NCBI GenBank assembly: GCA_029204225.1
Contig: CM055109.1
Span: forward strand, 26,542,178-26,606,177
Reading direction: 5' to 3'
DNA: 64,000 nucleotides
From: Diphasiastrum complanatum
Taxonomy: Eukaryota; Streptophyta; Lycopodiopsida; Lycopodiales; Lycopodiaceae
The notes beneath the pieces were generated by a model. That model saw only the letters and a program-made list of their open reading frames with translations. It was not told where the DNA came from and made no database searches. The translations under genes and the position numbers were made by a program. This document shows, in pieces, positions 1 through 14,600 of this stretch; within the stretch, counting starts at the first letter, position 1, and each line of letters begins with the position of its first letter.

Positions 1-59
1 GTATTTGTTGCTAAAGCAACTCTATGCTCTTGCTTTGGGAACATTTTGGTCTTGACTAG

Positions 60-3000
60 ATGGAGGTATCCTACTGCCAATGACTTCGGCTCTGAGATCA
101 TTCCAGCATCTGCAAAAGAGTACAATGTGCAGGTACCTAAGCTTCATTCATCTTCTAAGCATTCAGGTGCACCTCCAAGATAATCTTGTTTCTTTTTCAT
201 ATTTCAAAGAAATAATGATAATATGACCAGCCTTTATTCTTCTTTCTTAACATTCTACGTCATTTCAGATGTAACCCTGAAACGGCCTTTTGTGTATTTG
301 AGCATACAATGGCATATTTTCACTTTTGCTACTTTGATTAATTAGATCATACTTTAATCAAGTACCTTCTTGGTAATTTGTGTCTATTTTACCTGATGGT
401 ACAGCCTCCATCTAATATTGTACCAAGTAAAGTCAGAAAGACATGTTCTAAGTTTTACTCGTCCTGACTCTCAATCAAAAAAAGCTCAAGTCTAAAACAA
501 ATTGGGACATTCTTTTCATGCTCTCCATAGATTCTATAACAATTCATGTTGTAACTAAATTTCAATGGTCAAGTAGCTTGGTTTGTTCATAGATCTTACG
601 AAGGCATGTGCCCCTCTGCTACATCTGTGCTGTAGTACCAGTCTGTATGGTTAGCTTAGTATTTTCTGTTTCCGCAGACTTTTATGGTCCATCATGTAAT
701 TTGGCAGATATATGCGTGCTCCATGCCATTTACTATCAATCTTCTAGAGCATTTCCTTGCTAGGCCTTGGAATTTATTAGTAGATAGGCCACTTTTTCTT
801 GCATTTACATGGCAATGTCGGTTGATATGATTTTATATTGAGAGTGACTGCAACTTGCCTTTGAGGAGGCCTTGGACATTACATGGACCATGGCACTACA
901 CTGTTTGATAATAATTGTTATTTGGACCATATACTTGACTTTTGGAAGTTATCAGAGTAATTTATGAGTCACATGGTCGTTATTGGGTGATTATTTTTAA
1001 CTCGTAGAATGTATGGCCTCAGAGGACATTAATATTGATGCGAACCTCATTCATTATTTGTGACTAGTTGCCCGAGATCTCAAACATCTCTGAGCTTGAT
1101 TTAGTGCAGTAAACACATGCATCTTAGACCGCAGATCCTCACTCATGAGGCTCCTACGCTGCTCCTCAGGGCCATGATCCTCTCAAAAAGTGTGCCTCCA
1201 AAATTTGATCTCCTCTCATGGTTAGTGTTCTTACATAGTTAAGAATGTGGCTAACTTAAGGGCTCTATCATGTGAGAGCAAGTGACCAAATGCCTCGTCC
1301 TTTTTAGATGGACATGTCCCAAAGGCCAGTCCCCTGCTTATCTTTTTTTGGGTACACAACATCCTCACCCCTTCAAAATCAAAAGTTCTTGAGACAAATT
1401 TTGTACAAAATAGGATATCAGACTTTTACTTAATCCTGAGTCATAGAGCCATTACTACACATACTACCAACAATAAAAAACACTCAAGGGGTATTGGTGT
1501 ATGATACGTCACATACTGTCAGCATGAATCCCTTGCACTCACTAGCTCAAGTAATTATTATATCATCCTTGTTTATCCTCATGGTTCTATGCACATTCCA
1601 CCCAACGTTCCAAGGATAATGTTGCATAGTTACTCGGCTCCTAGGCTACCTCTCAGTTGCATGATGGTCCTCTTGGAAGTGTGTGTCCAAGACTAAGAGG
1701 TTATCACTTAAGGATTCCCTTAAGATTCAAAAGAAATAAGATTTCATCCTTAATAGTATCGGAATTGCCAAAGGTCTGTCCTTAAATTTATGTGCTCTTG
1801 GCAATATGGCCATCAATGAAGAAGCTTTTTGCTCGTATACTTTGCTTTGAAAATTTTTGTACTAGTACTTGTGATGTTAAACTGATCTAGTAGTGTTATT
1901 TTCTCTTCGCCCATGAGATTGCTTTGAAAAGTGACATCATATTTAGTATCACACGTTAGTATTTCCTCCTACTAACTGCCAACTATGCAGGCCTATTTAT
2001 TCAACGAGTATTGGGAAGATATTGGGACAATAAAATCATTTTATGATGCAAATCTTGCACTCACGGTTCAGGTAAATGTCAAACCTTTGATATCATTTTA
2101 GAAAGTAATACCTAGTAAGAACATGGCCATCCATAAAGTGACTGCTCTTGGGTCAAGTTAGTAATAGATCAAAAATCTCCTTGCCACATTCAACTCCATT
2201 GCACTACTTGTGTTTTTATGTGTTTTAGGCTACACACTTTCTTTATCAAATTTGCCGATGTTAAATGTCTAACTTCATTTTCTAAGCAACCGTCAAATGG
2301 AGCAAGCTAATTTTTCAGAATTTTGTTACATTTAAGTATCTAGAATGACAAATTTTTGAGGAGATTGACATTTAGAGTGAAAGTACATTCCTGCTTGAGC
2401 TCGTTAGTTATTGGAGTTAATAGTCTGAAGCGACCTCTATTTGTTGCAGCCTCCCAAGTTCAGATTTTATGATGCCGCAAAGCCCATATACACATCACCA
2501 CGATACCTGCCACCAACTAAGATAGAAAAGTGTAGGGTGAGTGTATTCAAGTTTGATATAGTGGTATTGTTCTTTCAAGTATTACTCCAATGATCATGTA
2601 GTATCCTTGATTGATCAAGTGGAAAGGGCTGATTTGAATATTTAAAATGGGATCTTTCTAATGACAAGAGTAACATGTGTGAGAATTTTTGTTTTGATTG
2701 CCAGATTTTGGATTCAATTGTCTCACATGGATGTTTCCTACGAGAATGTAGTGTTGTCCATTCGGTTGTTGGAATTCGATCTCGATTGGAGTCGGGGGTT
2801 GAGCTACAGGTAAAGGATATACACTCTTGAAATGCAAATGTATGTCCACCATAGGTATCTGTTCCATACCAAAAGGTATGCAATGTTTTGTTTCATTTTT
2901 ACAGAGTGAAACTCGTTCTTCAGATTTCAATCTTTTGGCGAATTTTTCTTAAAGACAGGCTTTTCAAAATACTTATACTGTGGGGCACCACGAGAGCCAC

Positions 3001-3139
3001 AAATTTGGGGAGATAAAACAATGTCCACTATTTTGAAACTTATTGAAACAAATTCTACTCAATATTGCCAAATGAGCCAAAGAAAAATCAATTCACTCTC
3101 TTCTTGCTGCCCACTCCTTCCTCTCTCTTCTTGATGCAC

Positions 3140-3208
<69 letters not shown>

Positions 3209-5607
3209 GACATGGTTGAAGCCACCATCTGCAAACTCAAGAACATTCGTACGTTTGACATTGACCTCCTTTCAGCCGAGCTCCTCAAACGAATTGCCAA
3301 ACTCGCCTCCCCTTTCCTGGCCCGCTGTTTCAACCGCTCCATCGTTGATGGTTTCCCCATACCTTGGGCCACCAATCTCCTTCACCCCATTCTTAAAGCA
3401 GGCGATGCCATGAATGTCCACAACTATCGCACTATTATTATTGTTTGTGAGCTCAGAGGCGGAGACTAGGAGACTACATGCTATGGGTTAGGCAGGTTTT
3501 CAAGCCCATTACTCTACCACAAATCACATTTTCACATTGCGGGCCTTGATTGAGGAAGCTAAGCACAAGAGAGAGGGTTTACTGTTGTTTTTGTGGACTT
3601 CAGGAAAGCCTTTGATTCTGTTCCTCGCTCATTGCTCATCCATAGACTCGGCGACCTTGGCTTCTCCACTGACATCGTTCTTGGGATGACACTTTATGAG
3701 CGTGTCCAGGGATGTTTCCGACATAGCAGTGGCATATCCGATCACATTTGGAGCACTATTGGGGTGAAGCAGGGTTGCTCCATCTCACCAGTCCTCTTTG
3801 GCTTGTATATTGATGAGTTGGAGAGAGTCATTACACAGTGTGGTGATGCTGGTAGCAGGCTTGGGGACATCTTGATTGCTATCCTCCTTTATGCTGATGA
3901 TGTGGTATTGGTCTCACCTACCAGAGAGGGTCTACAACGACAGTTGGATTGCTTGCATGAGTTTTGCACCAGATGGGGCCTAGAGGTGAACATTGGGAAG
4001 ACTAAGGTTATGGTCTTTAACACTTCTCGAGCATTCATGCAGCGATAGGAGCTTACTTTGGGTGGACAGGTCCTAGAGGTGGTCCCTTCCTACACATACC
4101 TTGGGATCCTTTTCTCAGGTCCCACTTTTAGCATGAGACAGGCCGCCACCACTCGACTGGGGAAGGAACATGCCTCCGTTGTTCAGCTAGAGAGATTTTG
4201 TTTCCGGAAGTCCATCTAGGATGCTCGTAGTAAGTGTCACCTCTTTGATACCATTGTCACCCCCACGGCTCTATATGCGGAAGAGGCTTGGTGTACAGGT
4301 CTTCCTTCTTCACACTGGGCCAGCCTTTCACGACTACAGATCACTATGCTAGCTCGGTTGATCCGTGCGAAGCCTTCTGTTCCACATGAGATTCTCCTGG
4401 ACGAGTTTGCAGTTCCACCTATTCAAATCGAGGCAGCTCTTCAGCTCATCACCTATACACAGAGGATACAGGCGTTACCAGAGATGGACAGATGATACAT
4501 ACAGATTGCACTATCCTCCTCACAACGTCTTCATGGTCAAGGTTACAGATTATCATGGTTCTCTCAGGCATCCCACCTCCTACTTGAGTCATTTGGTATC
4601 TCCATCACAGAGCTTCCCTCAGGCACCCATCAGTATATCAGACGATTCCTCTATCGCACATATCTAGAGCGGACTTGGCATAACCAGCTAGGGGTTAAGC
4701 TAGCTTTCTACAGGACACATTTCTTGGAGCTGGATACATCTGGGACCCCGGTCATGCCACGCTTCTTGGAGTCGGGACTATCACATTGCCTCAGATTCAC
4801 ACGGGACAGCTCAGGGTGTCTTCTCATCAGCTAGCTATTGAGACGGGGAGTTTCCATGGTATTCCTAGAGAGGAGTAGATTGCCAGTTATGCTCTCTAGG
4901 TGAGGTGGAGTCTGAGGAGCACTTTATCTTTAGATGGCCAGTATACTATGAGATCAGAGAGTGATATCACTGCCTGTTTCGGGATATGCCTACCACTCTA
5001 CGCTCCCTCATAGCCTATGAGGACCCACGATTTGTCGCTCTGTTGGTACGTGAGATGTTCATTCTACGGAGAGATTTATACGGGACACCCTATCAGTTCA
5101 CCTCACAGCCACTGATTACTTCATTCTTCACTAGGCGGAGATCACATGATTTAGTGCCGGAGGATGATGACTATGACAACGACGAGGATGATAGCCGCTC
5201 ACATGCTCATAGAGATCAGAGACAGTGTACCCCCCACCATCATGCTACTACCAAGATCACCAGACATCCTATGCAGAGACGTACTACTACACATGCTCAT
5301 GCTCACAGACGACGCCGACAGACTCCAGTGCTCTCTCATGCTGTGGCTCGCATTACATCTTTTTACAGTAGCATCACGGCAGCAGCAACAACATCATCAT
5401 AGCCTTGACATCTTGACATAGATACAGATGAGTATTATGCACACACTTTTGCATACGTGTCTGTTTTAGTTTTAGTTTGTACTAGATGTTTTTTTTATTA
5501 CAGTTTTGGAGATGTTTTAACGCTCCCATGGTTACCACATACTTGACATGTACTTCATTAGTCTTATATGCCTTTAGCATCGAAAAGACATTAATAAAGC
5601 TTTCTTT

Positions 5608-5677
<70 letters not shown>

Positions 5678-8600
5678 CCCCATGGCAAAGACAAGGGGAG
5701 GCCAACTCCCCACCTCCCCACCAGCTGCTGCCTGCCACACAGGCATCACTGTTGCCTCCCTTCCCGCCCACTTCTTCTTCTTCTTCTTCTTCTTCTCCTC
5801 CTCCTCCTCCTCCTCCTCCTTTTGCTCTTGTTGCTGCCCTCTATCCTAACTCCATTCAACCTGCTCTCTTTCCTATCCCTCCATTTGGTCCTTATACATC
5901 ACTATCTAACCTTGACACTACAGATTTGTCTACTTCATGACGAACTTGCGATTTCTATGTTCCTTCCTATCAATGTGCAGAGCAGCTTATTGCAGAATTT
6001 TTTGCCCTAAAGAGAGATATTTCAGTATGGTACATGTTGTCCAAACTCTACAAGCGGAGAAGAATGCAATGAACGAAGAGATCATTGTCCTCAAGGGAGA
6101 GATCAACAAGATGAAGCTAATGAATGACGGCCCAATGCAAGTTGACGACACACATATTCAAAAACTTGAGCAAATGATTAGCGAGTACCAGGACAAAATC
6201 CTTCTATGGGAAGTGGTACTCAAGAAGGGCAACAAACCTAGTGCACCAATGACATTGGTTATCTTGGCTACCATTACCAAAGGGAGGCTAAGTGAGCAAA
6301 GAGCTCTCAATATTAGGGTAAGACATTGTGGACACGCAAAATGCCATTGAGGAAGCAACACGATTCCTTGAGACCACTTTGGATCATCATTGTGTGGGTA
6401 TGGAGACAACTTCGTGTACCAAGAAGGAGAATGCCACCCTAGTGACTCGTTTCAAATTGACGAAGAACCGTAGGGATGCCTACCAAGCTAAGATGGACTC
6501 AGATTTTCAAGGTTGATGCTTTTACTTACCTACAATTGAAGGAAAGGCGCAAAAATAGGGAGTTGGAGGCATGGGGGCTTTCCAGGGTCCCATCCACACC
6601 GCTCATGTGTCGAAGTGTGGAATTGTAGTGGTAGACATTTTTCTTCCACCGTTGAAGGCGTGATAGATTTGATCACAATGAGGGATTTATTATTGTTCAT
6701 GGAGACACATGAGAGCTAGGAGAGAGGACTTACCTATGTTTTTGGGCTATAGAACAGGTGGGCTCCAGTATACAAGACAAAGATGAGATATGTGAGCCGC
6801 ATAGAGATATCTATGTCACCAATGTTTTGTGGACCTTTTTGGAACACCTTTGAGAAATACGTTTGATATGGGAAAGAATCGACAACCTTAGGAAAGAAAC
6901 GATGAAACGATCTTAGTTTTTTTTAATATTATTTTTATGTATTTATTTTTGGAAAGTTTATTTCTAGCCTTCTATTTTGGCACAAACAAGTGCTTTAGTA
7001 ATAGATGGATTCAGTATACACGGTATAAATGAGCTTCGTGAGCAGCATAGAGATATCTATGTCACCAATGTTCTGTGGAACTTTTTGAAATGCCTTTTTA
7101 AGTGAGACGATATGAAATAAATTTATCGATACCAACGATAAGTTGTTACTTGGATCTCAAGATAGCCTAGAGTTCCTACATTTTGAGTTTTGAAGAAACA
7201 TAGTGAGTGAAACTCCTTCTTAAGGAGATAGACCATCAAGACAAATCAAACTCGTTTGTGGTCCTTATATTAAAAGATTGTTCGTAGACAATTTGTTGCT
7301 CTGGAGGTTTTGATTTTGATGCTATCTTTTGTATGCCGTTGTTACTAAAGGGTTTCTTGGGAGCTCCCTCCATACAATAGTCTTTACAGATGAAATTCTT
7401 CAATAGAGGAACACTCAAGTGTCAAGTGTTAATGCCATAATATGCAATATTATCCTTGCCACTAACTATCTAATTTACAACATTTCTTAGGGGCAAATGG
7501 CGCCCTACCACTATAAGCCCAAAGAAGTACCATTCGGCCAGTATATGGAAACAAGGCTCTTGGATGTTTTCAATCAAATCTATTAAGATCTCTCCAACCT
7601 CATTAGGCATCACACAAACATGATCACTTTTGAAAATAGTTTTGAATTGAATAATTCTCCAAAGATCAAAATGATATTGTATGCAATAAGTATTGTTTTG
7701 AAATTTGTTTGAACTTGCAATTTTTGGGAAAGAGTCTAGCAACTTCTACGAATTGGTCGTAAAATATGAATTTGTTGAATCTGAATCATAGGATACTATG
7801 ATGTTGGGTGCCGATTACTACGAAACTGATGCTGAACAAGCCTCTTTGCTAGTGGAAGGCAAGGTGCCAGTTGGAGTTGGAGAGAATAGTAAAATTCGGT
7901 CTGTATTCAAACTTGCATGTTTATGATTATGATGTTTGTTAATAAATTGAACTTGTGTTTTTTGCATTCTTTTTGATGAAACAAGCTATTTTTTATATAA
8001 GTAGCATCCATAATCATTCTACATGTAAAAATAGTAAAAACTTCATTGCACAATATATCTTAAGTGCTTAAGTAATGTTTATATCTTGCTCGTAGATACG
8101 TTTGTTGACGTTTATGATGATAGTTCATCTGTATAGATTCCACCAAGCCTTCATGCTTTTAATACAAGAATGGTGGCCATTCAACGAGACATTTATTTTT
8201 TGAAAATGTGACTCAAAACTTAATCTGTCACCCAACAATTATACAAAGGCTAAGACAGTTTTAATTTCTTGATCTCAAAGTAAGTGTTTTAGAGTGATAA
8301 CAACATATGAGTTAGTTACCGGTCTTCCCAACCAGCTACCAGATCCTCCTAATGGTGAGACATGACTCATGAGAATCAGTCGACTTTGAACTTGACATAT
8401 AGGCGTGACATGGAGCTGCTGAAGCCATCGTGTCACCATGCCCTTCATGAGATCCACACATTTAGGATAGTGGCCCATTAATCCATCAACTCCTCTTTAG
8501 GCAATCTATCCAAAACTCTCTTCTACCCAGGCATAAAAAATATTGGCACGTCACTATATGCTAGTGATTACAGAAATTTACTACTATGGTGTGCCAACAT

Positions 8601-11600
8601 GAATGTATGTTTTTTGCACTTTGCATTTAAAATTGAGGCAAGGATATAGCAATGTATGACATCCCTTTTGTCATGTGCTTGGCATAAATAGCAATAATAT
8701 TACATAGGTAGTAGTTCTTGAAAAGTAAGTTTGTAAATGGGCCAAGGAATAGTAGTGAGTGTGCATCAACATAAATCCTTGAACTACTTATGAGATTTCT
8801 TGAAAGTGCTTGGTGTTTCTTTTTGGTTTCGTTTTTGTGGATGGTTTTCTATTCCATTTGATGCAGCAATATATGTAAATCATGATTGGCACATGACATT
8901 TTCAATTATACTTTGTATTGTGAGCGTTGTTAAAAGAGTGACTAGTTAAGTCTGAGCTATTTTGGAGCCATCTTTAAGCCAATATAAATGGCTAGGGTTG
9001 TTTGCATGATTTTCTATTTCATATGATGTTCAATTATTTTTATAATGTATGAACATGATGATTGTCACATAACATCTAAACTTAAAATCACATCATTTGC
9101 AATGTTTCTATTGCTTAGTTTCCCAAGTAGCATCATTGAGAGGTCAATAATCCCACCTACCAAGCATTCATGAAGCAAACAACTCCTCAACCCCCTCACC
9201 CTCCCCCTGCATGTGCAAGTCCAATCTTATTCATGTATGTGCATCACCTTTTGCATGCTCCTATAGAAGAAAAGTTTGATTAAGAAACAATTGACCTCAA
9301 TTGTGTAGCCCTTGTGTCACAACTATAAGGGAAAGCTCCTCAAGATCCTGCTTACAAGACAAACACAATGGAAAACACACAATGGAGAAACCACCCAACC
9401 AAGTAGAAGCAACCAATCAACTCTAGAAGCTTCACCCCCAAGCCAAGGAATAGGAAGCATGAAAGTAGAGTGAGAGCCTGGCAATGAATCAACAAAAAGG
9501 TGAGGTAGTAGGGCGAGTTTGGCCTCCTTATATAGAGCCTAGAACCACCTGTGCACATAGTCATGCAAGGTCCTGACTCCCCTAAACAAGGATACATCTA
9601 GAATAGAGTCTCTATGCATGGATCCTCTATTCATAGAATTGCTATTGATAACTCTAAACATGCATACACTGTTCCAAACATTGTACTAACTCCATTTAGT
9701 GTGTTCTGGGCCTCACAAGGATATTAGTTACTCTTGGGTCACATCCAGTATGACGTGGCATAACTAACAACTTGTTTCATTGGAGTACCGTGTATCCAAG
9801 ACTAGGAGTGTACTGAATCCTATGTATTGGTCATGGACATAACATTCTTCCCTCCTTGAACTGCTCCTGTCCTCAGAAGCTGAACTTAGGGAAATTCTTC
9901 TTTATGCTATCAACTCTCTCCCACAAATCATCATCCTCAGTACGACCTTTCCACCGAATTAAGCATTCAGAGATAGAATGAGTTTTCTATTGTTTTTCTC
10001 TGGTTCTAAACACTTTCTCAGGTTCCAAAGGTACATTAAGCGACAAATCTTCCAAATGGGATAAATCCTCATCTGATCCAATTGTATCACCTTCATGTAA
10101 ACTTAGTTTCAAACGACTTACATGAAATACTAGGTGTGCAGCCGATTTTCTTTGAAGATCGGTTCATACGCCAAAGACCCAATTCTACGTGCAATCTTGA
10201 ACGGTCCACAAAAATTGGTAGACAGTTTGTAATGCTTCCCTGTACGTAACGTCTTAGAATCTTTTAGAATCCTAAGATATACCCAGTCATCAATTTTAAA
10301 ATCTCTTGGAGATCTCTTAAGATCAGTATAGTGTTTAGCTCTATTCTGAGCACTACGGATACTATCCTTAGCCACTTGCAACATCTCTTGCATATCATGC
10401 AGGAAATCAGCAACCTTCTGGATTTTAATAGACTTCGTCTCCGCATTTACCGGAGACCTAGGTTGAAAACCGCACATAAGCACAAAAGGACTGTAAACCT
10501 GTAGCAGAATGTTTTCTACTATTATATGCAAACTCAACCAGTGAGAGGTAATCTTCCCAATGAGATTGCCTCTGAGAAACATATGTCCTCAAAATATCTT
10601 CCATAGTTTGATTAGTCCTTTCTGTCTAACCATCTGATTCAAGATGATCAAAAGAACCTAAACTCAGGGAAGTTTCTAGTTTATGGAATATTGCTGACCA
10701 GAAGTGACCTGTGAACTTAGGATCTCTATCACTAACAATGTCACTCGGCAGACTATACAACCAAAATAGTCTTTCAACAAAGATCTGGGCTAAATCAAAA
10801 GCCTTTATAGATGATTTAACTGGTATGAAAGCAACTAATTTAGTTAACCGATCCACTACAACCCAAATAGAATCATTTTGCCGTTGGGTCTTAGGAAGTC
10901 CAACTACAAAATCCATAGATATGCTTTCCCGTCTCTTATCAGGGATATAGATGCAACAAACCACCAGCCTTATAACGTTCAGCCTTTGCTAGTTGACAGG
11001 GCTTGCATTTATTCACATACGACTCGACATATGGTTTCAGCTTTGGCCAATAAAACTCCCTTTCAACCAAGTCCAGAGTCTTGTGTATACCGGGATGTCT
11101 TGCACAGGGTATGTCATGACATTCAAACAAAATCTTGCGTTTGAGCTCCTCATCCCCAGGTACACAAACTTTCCCATTCCGAAAGAGCAATCCATCTCGA
11201 ATGGTAAACTGTCCCACAATCTTCTTAGCTTTCTTTGTTAGTTGAGTCCCCTTTGAACTTGACTCAACATTGTCCACATTTCTTCTGGTCTCCAAATATG
11301 ACCAAATTGGGAGTCTGAGCAACTTGATTAGAGCTGCCTCTTATGTAACAGATTTCATGATCGAATTCTTGCATCAATTCAGCCCATCGAGCTTTCCTCC
11401 CCTAAAGATCATGTTGATTGCAAAAATACTTAAGAGGCTGGTGATCCATATACACTACAAACTTACTACCATACAAGTAGTGTCTCCAGGTTTTAAGTGC
11501 ATGGATTATTGCAAACAATTCCTTTTCCTGCGTAGTATAACGCAACTGATTCTTGACAGTCACCTTATTTAAGCCCTTGTAATCCACAGACATCCGGAAA

Positions 11601-14600
11601 CCTCCATCTTTCTTCGCTTTTAGAAGAACAGGAGTGCCCCATGGTGATTTACTAGGTTGTATATGTCCCATCCTCGGATAATTTTCTATTTGATTTGAAA
11701 TCTCTACCTCATCTTTCTAAGAAAACTATAAGGTTGTCTAGAGACAGGTTGACTTCCTGGAATTAACTCAATTCTGTGGTCTATTGACCTAGATGGTGGT
11801 AAACCATGAGGTAATTCAGATGGAAAAACATCCCTAAATTCATTTATGATCTGTTCTTTCATTGCTTGTTCATGTTCTAAATTTATTGAGTTAAGAATTG
11901 CTAAGAATGCACAACCATTTAGATACATTTCAAGAACATTCACAATTGGAATAACAAATATAGAAAAAAACTTCATACTGTGAATAGTCCAATGCTTCCA
12001 TTTCATTAACTGTAGAAATCTTATCCAATGGACGTACAAAATTACTACCAAATAAAGTAACTACCTTATCACCCTCCTTGAAAGTGAGAACATGCTTTTT
12101 AAAATCAATTATCAGAGAAGGCGATTTACTAAATAACCATTCGTATCCCAAAATTAAATCAGTACGGGCTAGGTCTAAACCATGAAAACTAACTAATTCT
12201 CTATGTCTCTGTATCATCACTGGGAGATTCGGGACTTTTACATTCCAAGTCTCCAACTATGCTCTTGAAGCTAGATAAACTTTATATCTATGATTGCCGG
12301 CTTCAGTTTCCTAGCTGAGTTTCTGCACAAGACGAGAATTAATAAAATTATGAGGTGAACCACTGTCCCCAATAGAATACTCACTTCATGATCTTTAACT
12401 GTGCCAGTTAAACAAAAAAGTTCATTAGGCAAGAAAGGTTTTTTTGCTATCTCAGATCGTTGCTAGGGCTACAATTTTCTGCTCTTTCATTAGCTGGAAA
12501 ACTCCTTGATTTAGAGTTGCAATTTTGTTGATCTCTGACCCCGGTTAGTTTGCGATTGGGACATAACTGTATGCAATGTTTACCTAAAGGAAAAATCATC
12601 TGAAATATTAGGAAATCATGTCGCTAGTTGCCTAGGAGATTTGGATACCTGCAGCGCTGATCTGTGAGCTCATAATCCATGCTCCTATTTGCTTCATTAG
12701 ATCTGGTTTGGAGGTATCTTTGGTCAGTATGGATCCCTTGCAAGGCTCTAGCATTGAGATATTGAGGATTGACGAAATGGATACCAAAGTGAAAGTGGTG
12801 CTATGGAAGCTACCTGAAAGCAAATTTTGGAACAACTCAAGGGCATAGGGGCAAGTATTTTTGAGAGGGTTAGTGGTATGGTTATGGAAGTACTAAGGAC
12901 ATTGTCAATGGGCCATGAAGCTGAATTTGGGGTTTTGAAATAGGAAGCTACCTATATCAAGGATCCAAACCACAAAAATTTATTGGATTAGTGTCTATGA
13001 GGACTATTGATGCCTTAGAGAATTGGTTACAAGAGTGGGAACATGGCATTGATTATAAAATTGTGATGATTGCCGGAGCACCATATCATTTTCAAGAATC
13101 AGCATAGAGGTGGTGGAGGAAGGTGGAGAAAGATGACCTAGTTCCAACGGCGTGGGAGGCATTCTGGCAGATGGTTACGGAACACTAGGTGCCTATGGAT
13201 GAGAAAAATAAGGCCATGTAGCTATGGACTAATTTGAAACAAGATAGCTAAGTGTCGATTATTATGTCGACAAGTACTGGGAGGCTTTATTGCGCATTCG
13301 TCAGGAAGTTCCTATGTTCATGCAAGTGTTTCACTTTGTGGAGGGACTTCAGGATTATATCTGTCCTTTTGTTAAAAAGGAGTAGTCTCTTTTAGGGTAG
13401 AAAGCATGAAGAGGATATACATGAGATTGCTTTGAGGACTCGGTTTGGTTGCTATGAGTATCTTGTGATGCCCATTTGGGTTGATGAATGCTCCAACTAC
13501 ATTCATGATGATGATGAATAATGTGCTTACATTGTATATGGGTAAATTCTACCCCTATCGACAGCCTTGCCGCCTCTAGGAGCAAGGAATCACGTCGTGG
13601 AAGCAAGATTGAGATGTTACAATTTTGCAACACGTTGGCAAAACACACGTCATCAACCTCGACAGGATCAAGTGATGAGGTACCAGAATCATTAGGTAAG
13701 AAGTGATCTAAAGCTGGGAGGAGGCTCATTCTACCACTGGCTAGTTTTGGGAGAGACGAGCTTAGGTTGACGGGCTTGTCACATTTGGTAGCAGAGCGTC
13801 GTTCAGAGAAAGAATTTGTTGTTCAGAGAGAGAAACTTTGGAAAAATCAGCATGATTCTGATATTGATGTATTGTGATGCTCTATGTGATCTATTTATTA
13901 TTCTTATCCTTGAAAAATATCTAGCAATTTTTGCTTCACTTAGAAAGGTACGAATCAAGTTTGTAGAAAGTTTTTAAGAATGTCTATTCAATTGCTCACT
14001 TTGGTGTCTGATTTATAAATATGGCACCATTAAAAAATGGTTCTCTCTTCACTTGCAAGTAATTGGCTAACTAGTTGTCCTTTTGTGCTTCAGGGATTGC
14101 ATAATTGACAAAAATGCCCGGATTGGGAAAAATGTAGTGATTGCTAATACGGATGTAAGATTCTGAAGACCTGCTTAACAAAGTGTGCAGATTGGTGCAT
14201 AGTTGCAATTTTGTTAGATAAAGGAAAATTGTCAGAGACTGTTATGGTATCAAAGAAGATAGAAGAGCTGCATATTCATGAAGCCTTTATATTCACGTGA
14301 ACTAGCTTATATCAATGTCTATTGCAGAGGGAAGCTATTAGGGATGGTTCCTGAAATCAAGTTTGCATATTGCTCCTTTACCATCTCATATGTAGTAAGA
14401 AAACCTACAGCAGCAATGTTTACCCCAGTAGTTCCATTAAGACTAAAAAATCTTTGCTTTTCAAACTTCTACCTGCTTCCTATTTGAGAGTAAAAGTTAA
14501 AAACAACTTATCAATGCACCAAAATTTCATCATACGTCTTTAGTCAAGGCCTCATATGACATAGATAGAAATACAAGATTGACCTTTACCTACTTTCTCC

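Noticed and set aside
3065-3469. 134-residue ORF with a long Leu-Ser repeat
   Set aside because: The Leu-Ser stretch is just the translated CT microsatellite; only the part after 3207 is LINE-derived.
5486-6010. 174-residue ORF rich in Leu/Ser/Pro
   Set aside because: Open only because CT, CTT and CTC repeats lack stops; no domain.
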